The notes beneath the pieces are model-generated. The model had not been told where the DNA came from, searched no databases, and worked only from the letters and a program-made list of their open reading frames with translations. Both the position numbers and the translations under genes were made by a program. 64,000 nucleotides of DNA from Exobacillus caeni (GTDB lineage: Bacteria; Bacillota; Bacilli; Bacillales; Guptibacillaceae). Position 1 is the stretch's first letter; every line of letters starts with the position of its first letter. Positions 8,943 through 17,741 of this stretch are shown here, piece after piece. The DNA lies in NCBI RefSeq assembly GCF_005747095.1, contig NZ_SWLG01000011.1:62001-126000 (forward strand). Reading direction: 5' to 3'.

Positions 8943-9383
8943 ATGAAACAGTTGTTAGTGCTGAACGGACCAAACCTTAACCGGTTAGGAGTTAGAGAAC
9001 CGGATGTTTATGGAAATGCGACGTTAAAAGATCTTGAGGCGATGATTCAAAGTTTTGCTGAGCGAACTGGAAACAAAATCGAATGCAGGCAATCAAACCA
9101 TGAAGGTGTATTGATCGACTGGATCCATGAAGCAGATAAGACTGCAAGAGGAATCGTTTTAAACCCAGGTGCGTTTACTCATTATAGTTATGCTATTCGG
9201 GATGCAATTGCCAGTGTGTCTGTCCCAGTGGTCGAAGTCCATATTTCCAATGTCCACACGCGAGAGCCTTTTCGGCATCATTCTGTGATTTCTCCGGTTA
9301 CTTCAGGGCAGATTGTAGGACTGGGATTACACGGCTACGAACTTGCACTGCAGGCTTTGTTAGAGATTAAAAAGGAGGAATAA
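8943..9383 (+). CDS. aroQ: Type II 3-dehydroquinate dehydratase
   Basis: This enzyme dehydrates 3-dehydroquinate to 3-dehydroshikimate in the shikimate pathway. At 146 residues it is the usual type II length. Motifs include LNGPNLNRLGVREPDVYG (with the catalytic-loop R18 and Y23), NPGAFTHYS, and EVHISNVHTREPFRHHS (catalytic H100). It is separated from yqhT by three bases, and the yqhT Shine-Dalgarno overlaps its end, so the two genes are translated from one transcript. Confidence 0.94.
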   Translation: MKQLLVLNGPNLNRLGVREPDVYGNATLKDLEAMIQSFAERTGNKIECRQSNHEGVLIDWIHEADKTARGIVLNPGAFTHYSYAIRDAIASVSVPVVEVHISNVHTREPFRHHSVISPVTSGQIVGLGLHGYELALQALLEIKKEE

Positions 9384-9386
9384 GTC

Positions 9387-10457
9387 TTGGAAAGAATAGA
9401 AAGATTAAGAGAGAAGTTTAAGGAAAATGAAATGGATGGCATGCTGATCACTTCCGCTTATAATCGCAGATACATGACTCGTTTTACCGGAAGTGCCGGT
9501 GTGGTAGTGATCTCAAAAAAAGGCGCGAAGTTCATTACTGATTTCCGCTATGTAGACCAGGCCGGGGAACAAGCAAAAGGTTATGAGGTAGTTCAGCATA
9601 CGGCTTCGATCATAGACGAAGTGGCAAAAGCTGTAAGTGAGCTGGGGATTAAGAAGCTCGGCTTTGAACAGGACCATCTTACATATTCTGTTTTTAAATT
9701 GTACGAAGATAAAATAGATGCAACCCTTGTGCCAGTTTCAGGTGTAATCGAGAAACTTCGTATGATCAAAGACAGTTCCGAGTTACAAACATTAAAAGAA
9801 GCGACTGAAATCGCAGATGCTGCATTCGAACATATTCTTACATACATACGTCCGGGCCTTAAGGAAATCGATGTGTCAAATGAATTAGAATTCTTTATGA
9901 GAAAAAATGGCGCTACTTCTTCTTCGTTTGATATTATTGTTGCATCGGGTGTCCGTTCCGCTCTTCCCCATGGTGTTGCGAGTGACAAGATCATAGAAAA
10001 GAATGAGCTTGTAACGCTTGACTTTGGAGCGTATTACAAGGGTTACTGCTCAGATATCACAAGGACAGTTGCAGTAGGCGGCGATCCTGGTGATGAACTT
10101 AGAAATATCTATAACATCGTCCTTGACTCCCAGTTAAAAGCGTTGGAGCAAATTAAGCCAGGGATGACCGGGAAGGATGCAGACACTGTGTCGCGCGATA
10201 TTATTGCTGATAAAGGATTCGGAGATTACTTCGGGCATTCTCTTGGCCATGGAATTGGGCTTGAAGTTCATGAAGGGCCAGGGCTTTCTTTCCGATCCGA
10301 TGTCGTATTAGAACCAGGTATGGTGGTAACTGTAGAACCCGGGATCTACCTGTCCGGCAAGGGCGGGGTTAGAATTGAGGACGATACTGTCATTACAGAG
10401 AGCGGCAATGAAAAGCTGTCTCACACCACAAAAGAGTTATTAATTATTGGAGAATAA
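9387..10457 (+). CDS. papA: Xaa-Pro dipeptidase-type M24 metallopeptidase (PapA/YqhT)
   Basis: A 356-residue pita-bread peptidase that removes N-terminal residues preceding proline. The N-terminal creatinase-like domain covers about 1-130 and the M24 catalytic domain about 135-350. The five metal ligands are visible: D212, D223, H288 (in GHGIG), E317 and E331. The start is TTG 9387 behind AAAGGAGG (9371-9378). It sits just upstream of efp, whose product is needed for translation of proline runs, as in B. subtilis. Confidence 0.9.
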   Translation: MERIERLREKFKENEMDGMLITSAYNRRYMTRFTGSAGVVVISKKGAKFITDFRYVDQAGEQAKGYEVVQHTASIIDEVAKAVSELGIKKLGFEQDHLTYSVFKLYEDKIDATLVPVSGVIEKLRMIKDSSELQTLKEATEIADAAFEHILTYIRPGLKEIDVSNELEFFMRKNGATSSSFDIIVASGVRSALPHGVASDKIIEKNELVTLDFGAYYKGYCSDITRTVAVGGDPGDELRNIYNIVLDSQLKALEQIKPGMTGKDADTVSRDIIADKGFGDYFGHSLGHGIGLEVHEGPGLSFRSDVVLEPGMVVTVEPGIYLSGKGGVRIEDDTVITESGNEKLSHTTKELLIIGE

Positions 10458-10476
10458 TGAAAGAGGGGAACATTAA

Positions 10477-11034
10477 ATGATTTCAGTTAATGACTTTAAA
10501 ACAGGATTAACAATTGAAGTAGATGGCGGAATCTGGCAAGTACTTGATTTCCAACATGTAAAACCTGGTAAGGGTGCGGCATTCGTAAGATCTAAGCTTC
10601 GTAACCTTCGAAATGGAAATATTCAGGAAAAAACTTTCAGAGGCGGGGAAAAAGTTGGGAAAGCCCATATCGAAAACCGCCGGATGCAATATTTGTATTC
10701 AAACGCGGACATGCATACCTTTATGGATACAGAAACCTATGAGCAATTGGAATTGCCAGCTTCTCAGATTGAGTATGAGCTAAAGTTTTTAAAAGAAAAT
10801 ATGGAAGTTCATATCCGTACTTATGAGGGGGAAACACTGGGCGTAGAGCTACCGAACACAGTAGAACTTACTGTTACGGAAACAGAGCCAGGCATTAAAG
10901 GGGACACTGCTTCCGGAGGTACAAAGCCGGCTACTGTTGAAACAGGCTTAACTGTACAAGTGCCATTCTTCGTTAATGAAGGTGATGTGCTTGTGATCGA
11001 TACATCAAAAGGCGAATATGTATCTCGTGCATAA
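10477..11034 (+). CDS. efp: Translation elongation factor P
   Basis: EF-P enters the ribosomal E/P region and rescues stalling at polyproline stretches. The 185-residue, three-domain length is standard. The conserved tip loop KPGKGAAF carries K32, the residue that is post-translationally modified in Bacillus. ATG follows AGAGGGGAA. It closes the aroQ-papA-efp unit and is followed by a strong terminator. Confidence 0.96.
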   Translation: MISVNDFKTGLTIEVDGGIWQVLDFQHVKPGKGAAFVRSKLRNLRNGNIQEKTFRGGEKVGKAHIENRRMQYLYSNADMHTFMDTETYEQLELPASQIEYELKFLKENMEVHIRTYEGETLGVELPNTVELTVTETEPGIKGDTASGGTKPATVETGLTVQVPFFVNEGDVLVIDTSKGEYVSRA

Positions 11035-11048
11035 ACATGAGATAAAAA

Positions 11049-11080
11049 GAAACCGCAGCAATCTGCGGTTTCTTTTTTTT
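11049..11080 (+). terminator. Terminator of aroQ-papA-efp
   Basis: A perfect 10-bp stem GAAACCGCAG / CTGCGGTTTC with a CAAT loop, followed by eight T residues. Confidence 0.9.
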
Positions 11081-11263
11081 GCCGTTTAGAAAGTAAAACT
11101 TTTTAGCAAAGGAGAAGGCGGTGAGGTTCCTTTATCTCATATGTCTCTCTAAGATATCTTCATAATGATAACCGCATAAAGAAATTGTTCCCTATACCAG
11201 TCTTATTTTTCCTGTTGAATCATAAGTTGTACAAACAGGTGAAGGAGAGACAGGAGGAAAAGA

Positions 11264-11539
11264 ATGAGAAGGTTTCAAATTGACGGCACTGTATTTTCCA
11301 TGGCGATGTTCAGAATATTATCTGCATCTATTGAATTTACGGCAGCATTATTAATGCTTTACTTCAATGATGTTCGTAAAGCTTTATTTATCAATTCCAT
11401 GCTGGCAATCGTCGGCCCGCTCATCTTGATCGTTACGATGACAATCGGTGTAGTGGGGTTAGCCGACGAATTGTCATTTGGGAAAATTTTGCTTATTCTA
11501 GTTGGAATTGGCTTTATCTTAATTGGGATCTTTCGCTGA
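11264..11539 (+). CDS. yqhV: YqhV family protein (DUF2619)
   Basis: A 91-residue, very hydrophobic protein with three predicted membrane helices (about 14-32, 41-62 and 69-88). ATG follows ACAGGAGGAAAAGA. Its position directly before spoIIIAA matches B. subtilis yqhV. A sporulation link is inferred only from that location. A sigma-E promoter could not be assigned with confidence in the upstream gap. Confidence 0.75.
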   Translation: MRRFQIDGTVFSMAMFRILSASIEFTAALLMLYFNDVRKALFINSMLAIVGPLILIVTMTIGVVGLADELSFGKILLILVGIGFILIGIFR

Positions 11540-11662
11540 CTAGTAAGGTCTAAACAATGGCAGGTAGGTTTGTTCCGGTTAAGGACATAAATTTAACCTT
11601 CGTTGAATATGGTGTAAAGAAGCTTCGTCCCAGAAAATGCCTGGTGAAAAGGAGGGACTGTA

Positions 11663-12598
11663 GTGAAGGAGATACTAGATGTCTTGCCAGACACTATCAG
11701 GAGAGTCATTGAACAAATGGATACAGATATAAAGAAGGGGATTGAGGAAATTAGAATTCGGATTCTCCGTCCGCTGGAGATCATTGTTGACGGAAAATCT
11801 ATCATTCCTGATTCGGATGGAGGCAAGCATGTCATCACTCCTCAGGAATCTGGCCAACTTTTAAATAAGCTCAGCCAGTATTCGCTTTACGCACTGGAAG
11901 AAGAGCTTAAAAGAGGATATATCACGATACAGGGAGGTCACAGAGTCGGACTTGCTGGAAAAGTAATAACCGAAAAAGGACAAGTTAAAGCAATCAAGCA
12001 TATTGCTTCCTTTAACATCCGGGTCGCAAAACAAAAAGTGGGGATTGCAGACCGCTTTGTCCCATATCTCTATGACGGCAAATGGCTCAATACCATCCTG
12101 ATCGGACCGCCTCAAACAGGAAAAACAACGTTGTTGAGAGATTTAGCACGAATAATAAGCACTGGTGATATAGCTAGAAAACTTCCCTCTTTTAAGGTTG
12201 GTATTGTTGACGAAAGGTCTGAAATTGCAGGTTGTGTTAACGGGGTTCCCCAACATCATCTTGGAGACCGGATCGATGTGTTGGATGCCTGTCCAAAAGC
12301 GGAAGGAATGATGATGATGATCCGCTCGATGAGCCCGGATGTCCTGGTCGTAGATGAAATTGGTAGAAAAGAGGACAGTGAAGCGATATTGGAAGCGGTA
12401 AATGCAGGTATCCAGATCATCATGACAATGCATGGGAACACCATGGAAGATCTCTTCAGGAGGCCATCCATTCGTCCCTTGCTCGACATGGGAGTATTTG
12501 ATCGAATGATCGAACTGACAAGAGCTAACGGACCGGGAACGATCAATCGAATCCGAAACCAGCATGGCAAGGAAGTTTACTGTAAAAAGGTGATTTAG
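11663..12598 (+). CDS. spoIIIAA: Stage III sporulation protein AA, ATPase of the SpoIIIA-SpoIIQ channel
   Basis: SpoIIIAA is the mother-cell ATPase of the feeding channel that links mother cell and forespore after engulfment, related to secretion ATPases. The 311-residue protein has Walker A GPPQTGKTT (148-156) and Walker B VLVVDEIG (227-234). The start is GTG after AAAAGGAGGGACTGTA. First of eight tightly packed spoIIIA genes; spoIIIAB begins two bases after its stop codon ends. Confidence 0.95.
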   Translation: MKEILDVLPDTIRRVIEQMDTDIKKGIEEIRIRILRPLEIIVDGKSIIPDSDGGKHVITPQESGQLLNKLSQYSLYALEEELKRGYITIQGGHRVGLAGKVITEKGQVKAIKHIASFNIRVAKQKVGIADRFVPYLYDGKWLNTILIGPPQTGKTTLLRDLARIISTGDIARKLPSFKVGIVDERSEIAGCVNGVPQHHLGDRIDVLDACPKAEGMMMMIRSMSPDVLVVDEIGRKEDSEAILEAVNAGIQIIMTMHGNTMEDLFRRPSIRPLLDMGVFDRMIELTRANGPGTINRIRNQHGKEVYCKKVI

Positions 12599-12599
12599 C

Positions 12600-13112
12600 A
12601 TGAAAATCTTAGGAGCCATCATTATCATTGCAGCAAGTACGTGGGCAGGGTTTGAATGGGCGAAGAAACTGAGTGAACGTCCAAAACAATTAAGACAGCT
12701 CAAGGTTGCCCTTCAGTCACTGGAAGCTGAAATCGTTTACGGACTTACTCCGCTCGGCCAGGCTTGCATCCATCTGGCTGAACAGCTTCCAAAGCCATTA
12801 GCCTGGTTCTTTGAGACAGTTAATAAAAAGCTTGAAGAGGGCTCTTCCAGCGCACAGGAAGCCTGGGACAGCAGCCTTAACGAAATATGGAAATTCACTG
12901 CTTTTCGGCAGGGAGAAATGGAAGTGATGCGGCAATTAGGAGCAACGATCGGCAAACATGACCGGGACCATCAACAAAAACAACTCCGACTTGCACTGAT
13001 CCACCTTGAAAGAGAAGAAGGAGAAGCGAAAGAAGAACAGGTCAAATATGAAAAAATGATCAAAAGCCTTGGATTTCTTGCAGGTATATTGCTGGTTATT
13101 TTACTGATATAG
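12600..13112 (+). CDS. spoIIIAB: Stage III sporulation protein AB
   Basis: A 170-residue protein with an N-terminal hydrophobic helix (about 4-18), a helical cytoplasmic-type middle rich in charged residues, and a C-terminal membrane helix (about 155-170). This layout and the size fit SpoIIIAB, a GspF-like component of the feeding channel. It starts immediately after spoIIIAA, with its Shine-Dalgarno (AAAAAGGTGATTT) inside that gene. Confidence 0.92.
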   Translation: MKILGAIIIIAASTWAGFEWAKKLSERPKQLRQLKVALQSLEAEIVYGLTPLGQACIHLAEQLPKPLAWFFETVNKKLEEGSSSAQEAWDSSLNEIWKFTAFRQGEMEVMRQLGATIGKHDRDHQQKQLRLALIHLEREEGEAKEEQVKYEKMIKSLGFLAGILLVILLI

Positions 13113-13133
13113 ATGGGCAGGAGGAGTAGAGGA

Positions 13134-13340
13134 ATGAACCATGATGTGAACACCATCTTTCAAATTGCTGGAATCGGGATCATTGTTGCGATGCTCCATA
13201 CGATTTTAAAACAAATGGGAAAAGAAGAATATGCCCACTGGGTAACATTAATCGGATTTATTGTTGTTCTTTACATGGTAATTTCAATCATTGACAGTTT
13301 ATTTCAGAAAATAAAAGGAGTTTTTCTTTTTCAGGGTTAG
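13134..13340 (+). CDS. spoIIIAC: Stage III sporulation protein AC
   Basis: A 68-residue protein with two membrane helices, the same length as B. subtilis SpoIIIAC. The motifs FQIAGIGIIVA and KIKGVFLFQG match the family. ATG 13134 is preferred over the in-frame ATG at 13113, because GGAGGAG lies about 8-10 bases upstream of 13134, while 13113 directly abuts the spoIIIAB stop without a ribosome site. Confidence 0.9.
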   Translation: MNHDVNTIFQIAGIGIIVAMLHTILKQMGKEEYAHWVTLIGFIVVLYMVISIIDSLFQKIKGVFLFQG

Positions 13341-13352
13341 GAGGCGTTTCAA

Positions 13353-13742
13353 ATTGAAATTATCCAAATAATCGGCCTCGGACTAATCAGTACCTTTTTA
13401 GTCCTTATACTGAAAGAGCAAAAACCTATCTTTGCTTTTTCTCTGACCATATTTGTAGGTGCAGTTATTTTCCTGTTCCTTATCGACCAGATCAGTGCCA
13501 TCATCAGAATGCTAGAAGACCTTGCCTCAAAAGCCCATATTGAACTTGTGTACGTAGAGACAGTTTTGAAAATTATCGGGATTGCTTATATAGCTGAATT
13601 CGGGGCGCAAATTGTTAGGGATGCGGGACAGGGGTCCATAGCTGCGAAGATAGAGCTAGCTGGGAAGCTTTTAATAATGACGATGGCCATACCGATCTTA
13701 AAGTTGATCATCGAGACGGTTCTCCAACTACTTCCTGCATAA
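13353..13742 (+). CDS. spoIIIAD: Stage III sporulation protein AD, apparent ATT start codon
   Basis: A 129-residue reading frame, close to the 133 residues of B. subtilis SpoIIIAD and homologous along its length (for example KEQKPIFAF, YVETVLKIIGIAYIAEFGAQ, and the AGQGS..AKIELAGK region). The frame is open from 13353 but contains no ATG, GTG or TTG until ATG 13509, which would remove 52 residues and the first membrane helices. AGGAGG at 13339-13344 sits eight bases before ATT 13353, so ATT is the best start. The Shine-Dalgarno overlaps the spoIIIAC stop codon. Confidence 0.82.
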   Translation: MEIIQIIGLGLISTFLVLILKEQKPIFAFSLTIFVGAVIFLFLIDQISAIIRMLEDLASKAHIELVYVETVLKIIGIAYIAEFGAQIVRDAGQGSIAAKIELAGKLLIMTMAIPILKLIIETVLQLLPA

Positions 13743-13758
13743 AGAAGGGATTAGATGT

Positions 13759-14970
13759 GTGGTGAAACGAAAACCGGTTTTTATTCTTTTAGTCCTGTTT
13801 TTATTTTGTGTTTTTCCTTTTTTTTTCAATGACTTTGTACAAGCTGAGGGGATCGATGAAGAGCCCAACCAGGTTCCAATACATGAACAACTCGTAGACA
13901 AGCAGCTATCAAATCTTGGCCTTGATGAAATTAAAGCTTACTGGGATGCGATCCAGACAAACTATGGAGGCTTTTTACCAGAAAGCCAAAAGGGCAGTTT
14001 CATGGACTTTGTAAGTGGAGAAAAAAGTTTTTCATTAACAGAATGGTTGGTTGGGCTGGTGAAATTTTTGTTTCATGAACTTTTAGTCCATGGAAAACTT
14101 CTTGGAACGATCATTATCTTAACCGTATTCGCCATTTTGTTACAAAACATGCAAAATGCGTTTGAACATAAGGCGGTTAGTAAAGTCGCATATGCGATCA
14201 CATACATGGTTCTCGTCATCCTTGCCTTGAACAGCTTCCATGTAGCCATTGAATATACCGAACATGCTATACAAACCATGACCGGTTTTTTGATAGCCCT
14301 GATGCCATTGCTTCTGGCGCTCATTGCCTCAGTTGGCGGATTTGCTTCTGTTGCCTTTTTTCATCCTGTCATTATCTTTTTAGTTAACACAGGCGGCATA
14401 TTAATTCAGCATTTTGTCCTTCCTTTGTTGTTTTTGTCAGCCGTTCTGGCGATCGTTAGCACGCTTACCGAACATTATAAGGTGACCAGGCTGTCCCAAC
14501 TGTTACGAAACATTGCTGTTGGTACCCTGGGGGTCTTCTTCACAGTCTTTCTCGGGGTTATATCCGTTCAGGGAGCCTCAACAGCAGTTGCGGACGGCAT
14601 CACGATAAGAACTGCAAAGTTTGTTACAGGAAACTTTATTCCTATTATAGGAAGAATGTTTACCGATGCAACGGACACGGTGCTTAGCGCCTCGGTATTG
14701 CTTAAAAATACGGTAGGTATAGCAGGAGTGGGAATCTTGTTATTGATTTGCATCTTTCCTGCCATAAAAGTCCTGGCCCTTGCACTTATCTATAATATAG
14801 CAGCTGCGGTCCTTCAACCGCTTGGGGGAGGTCCGATGATTGAATCCTTAAGTGTCATTTCTAAAAGCGTCATGTTTATTTTTGCAGCACTTGCTATTGT
14901 GTCGCTGATGTTTTTTCTCGCGATTACGATCATTATTGCCGCTGGAAATATCTCGTTGATGATTCGTTAA
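13759..14970 (+). CDS. spoIIIAE: Stage III sporulation protein AE
   Basis: A 403-residue polytopic membrane protein with an N-terminal signal-like helix (about 7-28), an extracytoplasmic stretch to about residue 95, and about seven further hydrophobic segments through the C-terminus. It is a core membrane component of the SpoIIIA channel. The start is one of two consecutive GTG codons (13759/13762) after AGAAGGGA. It lies 16 bp downstream of spoIIIAD. Confidence 0.93.
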   Translation: MVKRKPVFILLVLFLFCVFPFFFNDFVQAEGIDEEPNQVPIHEQLVDKQLSNLGLDEIKAYWDAIQTNYGGFLPESQKGSFMDFVSGEKSFSLTEWLVGLVKFLFHELLVHGKLLGTIIILTVFAILLQNMQNAFEHKAVSKVAYAITYMVLVILALNSFHVAIEYTEHAIQTMTGFLIALMPLLLALIASVGGFASVAFFHPVIIFLVNTGGILIQHFVLPLLFLSAVLAIVSTLTEHYKVTRLSQLLRNIAVGTLGVFFTVFLGVISVQGASTAVADGITIRTAKFVTGNFIPIIGRMFTDATDTVLSASVLLKNTVGIAGVGILLLICIFPAIKVLALALIYNIAAAVLQPLGGGPMIESLSVISKSVMFIFAALAIVSLMFFLAITIIIAAGNISLMIR

Positions 14971-14993
14971 CGCGTTAGAAGGGAGGGGGGGGA

Positions 14994-15629
14994 TTGGGAG
15001 CGATATCAGACTGGATTGCAAATATTATTCTCTTGATTTTAATCGCTACGATCCTTGAGTTGTTGTTGCCGAATTCTAGCCTGGAACGCTATGTGAAAAT
15101 GGTTATCGGATTGATGCTAATTGCTGTGATCATAACTCCGGTCTTATCTATTTTTTCTAAGGATTTCGATCAGATGCTGCGCTCGGTTCATTTTGACCAG
15201 TTAGTTCCGTCAAAAACATTAGAAAATTCGATAGAAAATAAGAAAAGTGAAATACAAGCCTCCAATCGTGCATATATTTTAGAACAAATGGCTGTCCAAA
15301 TGGAAAATCAAGTAGAAGAGGAGTTGAGGAAGAAATATGGCCTGGAAATAAAAGCGATGGATGTGGAGCTGTCCTCCGGTGCCGAAACTTCACAAGAAGC
15401 GGAGAAGATAGAAAAAATAACCGTTGTTCTTGATGAGTCCGGGCAATCTGGAGAAGACAAAACGGTTCCGGTTGTAAAAGAAGTTAAAATCGACCTTTCA
15501 AAAAAACAAAACGAGCAAGTCAAACATAACAAAACCAATACTATCACCTATTTTTTAGCAGATAAGTGGGGAGTATATCCAAATCAAATTGATCTTCAAT
15601 CGGAAGGAGGGGATTCTATTTCACCATGA
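14994..15629 (+). CDS. spoIIIAF: Stage III sporulation protein AF
   Basis: A 211-residue protein with two N-terminal membrane helices (about 8-25 and 34-53) followed by a soluble ring-building-like domain with coiled, charged sequence. Size and position match SpoIIIAF. The start is TTG 14994 directly after the purine-rich GGGAGGGGGGGA. Its end overlaps spoIIIAG by four bases (ATGA). Confidence 0.9.
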   Translation: MGAISDWIANIILLILIATILELLLPNSSLERYVKMVIGLMLIAVIITPVLSIFSKDFDQMLRSVHFDQLVPSKTLENSIENKKSEIQASNRAYILEQMAVQMENQVEEELRKKYGLEIKAMDVELSSGAETSQEAEKIEKITVVLDESGQSGEDKTVPVVKEVKIDLSKKQNEQVKHNKTNTITYFLADKWGVYPNQIDLQSEGGDSISP

Positions 15630-16273
15630 AGCAGGATGAATTTACAAAGTATCTTGAAAAGCTGTTTCCGCCAGGCAAGAAGAAAAAAGGGTTTCCCAAA
15701 CAATATATCGTTATGGTAGTGGCGATCGGAGCCATGCTGATGATCGTAAGCAATATGATGAGTTCTCCTGAGCCGGCAGAACCTGTTTCGAGCAACATGC
15801 AACCTGCAAATGAAGAAGGTAGTGAACCGGCATTCGGTGATAACAAATCTTCCCCTTCTTCCATTGTTGACTATGAAAACCGTTATGAAAACGAATTGAA
15901 AGAAGCCCTTGATTTGATAACGGGTGTTTCAGATGTGAATGTCGTCGTAAACCTTGAAACCTCTCCTCAAAAGATAATTGAAAAGAATCGAAGCACTAAT
16001 AAAAAATATACGCATGAATCTGACAAACAGGGTGGCAATCGAAAAATAGAAGAAGAAGTTTCAGAAGAAGAAGCAGTGATTATCCAGGATGGGAACAAAC
16101 AAGAGCCTATCGTTCTGACCACCGAAAAACCTCGGGTAAGAGGAGTTCTTGTTGTCGCAAAGGGGGCAGAAAATATTCAAATAAAAAAAATGATCGTCGA
16201 TGCTGTGACCAGGGTTCTGGATGTACCATATCACCGGGTAGCCGTAATGCCGAAAAAATCAAAGGGGGAATAA
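15626..16273 (+). CDS. spoIIIAG: Stage III sporulation protein AG
   Basis: A 215-residue protein with one membrane helix (about 29-46) and an extracytoplasmic domain containing the ring-building motif region (about 85-215, with LDLITGVSDVNVVVNLE). SpoIIIAG forms a large 30-subunit-type ring in the intermembrane space during engulfment. Translational coupling to spoIIIAF is shown by the ATGA overlap. Shine-Dalgarno GGAAGGAGG lies within spoIIIAF. Confidence 0.92.
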   Translation: MKQDEFTKYLEKLFPPGKKKKGFPKQYIVMVVAIGAMLMIVSNMMSSPEPAEPVSSNMQPANEEGSEPAFGDNKSSPSSIVDYENRYENELKEALDLITGVSDVNVVVNLETSPQKIIEKNRSTNKKYTHESDKQGGNRKIEEEVSEEEAVIIQDGNKQEPIVLTTEKPRVRGVLVVAKGAENIQIKKMIVDAVTRVLDVPYHRVAVMPKKSKGE

Positions 16274-16277
16274 ACGA

Positions 16278-16847
16278 ATGGTCTTAAAAAAACAGACAGT
16301 CTGGTTATTAACAATGTTAAGTTTAATTATTGTATTATCAGTTTATTATATCACCGCACCAGAAAAAGACGATAATCTCGCATACCAGGAATCTTCTGAA
16401 CAGGGGGCAAAAACAACCGGACAGGAAAATGCCCAAAAAGCTGCAGAGACAAATGCTGCTGAAGAAGGAACCGTAACATCAAGTATTTCGAGCGATGAGT
16501 ATTTTGCTGCAACAAGATTATCGATTGAAGATGAGCGCTCGGCCAAAATAGCTGATTATACAGCTGTTATCGCAAGTGATGCCTCACTTGACTTAAGGAA
16601 CAACGCCCATCTACAAGTGCAAAAGTTGCAAGAGCTATCAAGAAAAGAGCAGGTACTTGAAAACTTGATTCGATCTGAGGGCTATTCAGACGCACTTGTA
16701 TATACTATCGATGATAATAAAATTAAAGTCATTGTAAAAGCGGACCAGCTTTCGAACAAGGAAGCGAACCAGTTGATGGTGATGGCGAAAGAACAGCTCG
16801 GAGATGCAAAGCTAGTTTCCGTTCAATACCAGCCAACAAAAAAGTAA
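16278..16847 (+). CDS. spoIIIAH: Stage III sporulation protein AH
   Basis: A 189-residue protein with an N-terminal membrane anchor (about 8-26), a low-complexity Ala/Glu/Thr linker, and a C-terminal YscJ/FliF-like domain that in B. subtilis binds forespore SpoIIQ across the septum. ATG follows AAAGGGGGAATAAACG, four bases after spoIIIAG. It is the last gene of the operon and is followed by a terminator. Confidence 0.93.
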   Translation: MVLKKQTVWLLTMLSLIIVLSVYYITAPEKDDNLAYQESSEQGAKTTGQENAQKAAETNAAEEGTVTSSISSDEYFAATRLSIEDERSAKIADYTAVIASDASLDLRNNAHLQVQKLQELSRKEQVLENLIRSEGYSDALVYTIDDNKIKVIVKADQLSNKEANQLMVMAKEQLGDAKLVSVQYQPTKK

Positions 16848-16850
16848 GTG

Positions 16851-16887
16851 AAAGCTAAAGGCCAATGCCTTTGGCTTTTCTTTTTTT
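16851..16887 (+). terminator. Terminator of the spoIIIA operon
   Basis: AAAGCTAAAGGC pairs with GCCTTTGGCTTT (one internal mismatch) across a short loop, followed by TCTTTTTTT. Confidence 0.85.
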
Positions 16888-17029
16888 ATTATTTTTAAGC
16901 ATTTCTAAAAAATCCCCCATCTTTCTTTCCTTTAATTCGAATAAACAGAAGAAAACGTTTTCGATTTTTACTGCAGTGTTATACGATAACAGTGTCTTTT
17001 CGTGCGTGCAAAAAGTTTTTTTAGTATGA

Positions 17030-17125
17030 TATGATAGGAGTGTTTATGACCTGATGCTAATTTGTGTCGGTCTTATATAACAGGAATGGGACAGAGGGTC
17101 ACTAGGAAATAATATATGGTATAAT
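17030..17125 (+). promoter_or_regulatory. accBC control region: candidate FapR operator and two promoter candidates
   Basis: TTATGACCTGATGCTAA (17044-17060) resembles the FapR operator (TTAGTACC-type 17-mer, half sites around ACCTGAT). It lies just downstream of a TATGAT -10 candidate (17030-17035), the usual place for FapR sites. A second promoter candidate is the extended -10 TGGTATAAT (17117-17125). The remainder of the 16888-17228 gap is AT-rich with no gene. The FapR assignment is inference from the motif. Confidence 0.5.
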
Positions 17126-17228
17126 GATGCATAATGTTACATTTGGCCACCAATTCTGTTATAGGCTCCGGTTTCAGGACAACTTTAAGATGGTTTTTGC
17201 TAAAAAATATTAGTAGGGAGTGGAAGAA

Positions 17229-17729
17229 GTGTTAAAGATTCAAGAAATTAGAGAATTAATCAAACTTATCGACCAATCAAGCATTGATGAATTTAAATAC
17301 GAACATGAAGGTTCTGTAGTATCTTTAAAGAAAAATGAAATACAAACAGTTCAGGCGGCCCCTGTTCAACAGCAGGTAGAAACAAGACCGGTCGAAGTAG
17401 CTTCTGCACCAGCTCCAGCTGAGCAATCGAAAGAAACTGCGACAGCCGCACCTGCTCAAAAAGAAGAAGTTCAGGAGAAGGAAACCGATGAATCTTTACA
17501 TAAGATTAAATCTCCGATGGTTGGAACTTTTTATGCCAAGCCTTCACCAGATGCAGATAATTACGTGAAAAAAGGCGATAGTGTAGATGAAGAGTCGATC
17601 GTATGTATTATTGAAGCGATGAAGCTATTTAATGAAATCGAAGCAGAAGTTAAAGGGGAAATCGTTGAAATCCTCGTTGAAGATGGACAATTGGTGGAAT
17701 ATGACCAACCTCTATTTCTTGTTAAGTAA
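17229..17729 (+). CDS. accB: Biotin carboxyl carrier protein of acetyl-CoA carboxylase
   Basis: AccB carries the biotin that shuttles CO2 between biotin carboxylase and carboxyltransferase in the first step of fatty acid synthesis. It has 166 residues. An Ala/Pro/Gln/Glu-rich linker (about 40-88) precedes the biotinyl domain, with the attachment lysine in IIEAMKLFN (K132). GTG 17229 is chosen over GTG 17220 because it gives the usual [10 protein letters not shown]-type N-terminus and is spaced nine bases from GGGAG. It is four bases ahead of the accC frame. Confidence 0.93.
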   Translation: MLKIQEIRELIKLIDQSSIDEFKYEHEGSVVSLKKNEIQTVQAAPVQQQVETRPVEVASAPAPAEQSKETATAAPAQKEEVQEKETDESLHKIKSPMVGTFYAKPSPDADNYVKKGDSVDEESIVCIIEAMKLFNEIEAEVKGEIVEILVEDGQLVEYDQPLFLVK

Positions 17730-17741
17730 CGGGTGATTATT

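Noticed and set aside
13509-13742. Short spoIIIAD starting at ATG 13509
   Set aside because: It would drop 52 conserved residues; an AGGAGG and open frame support the ATT start at 13353.
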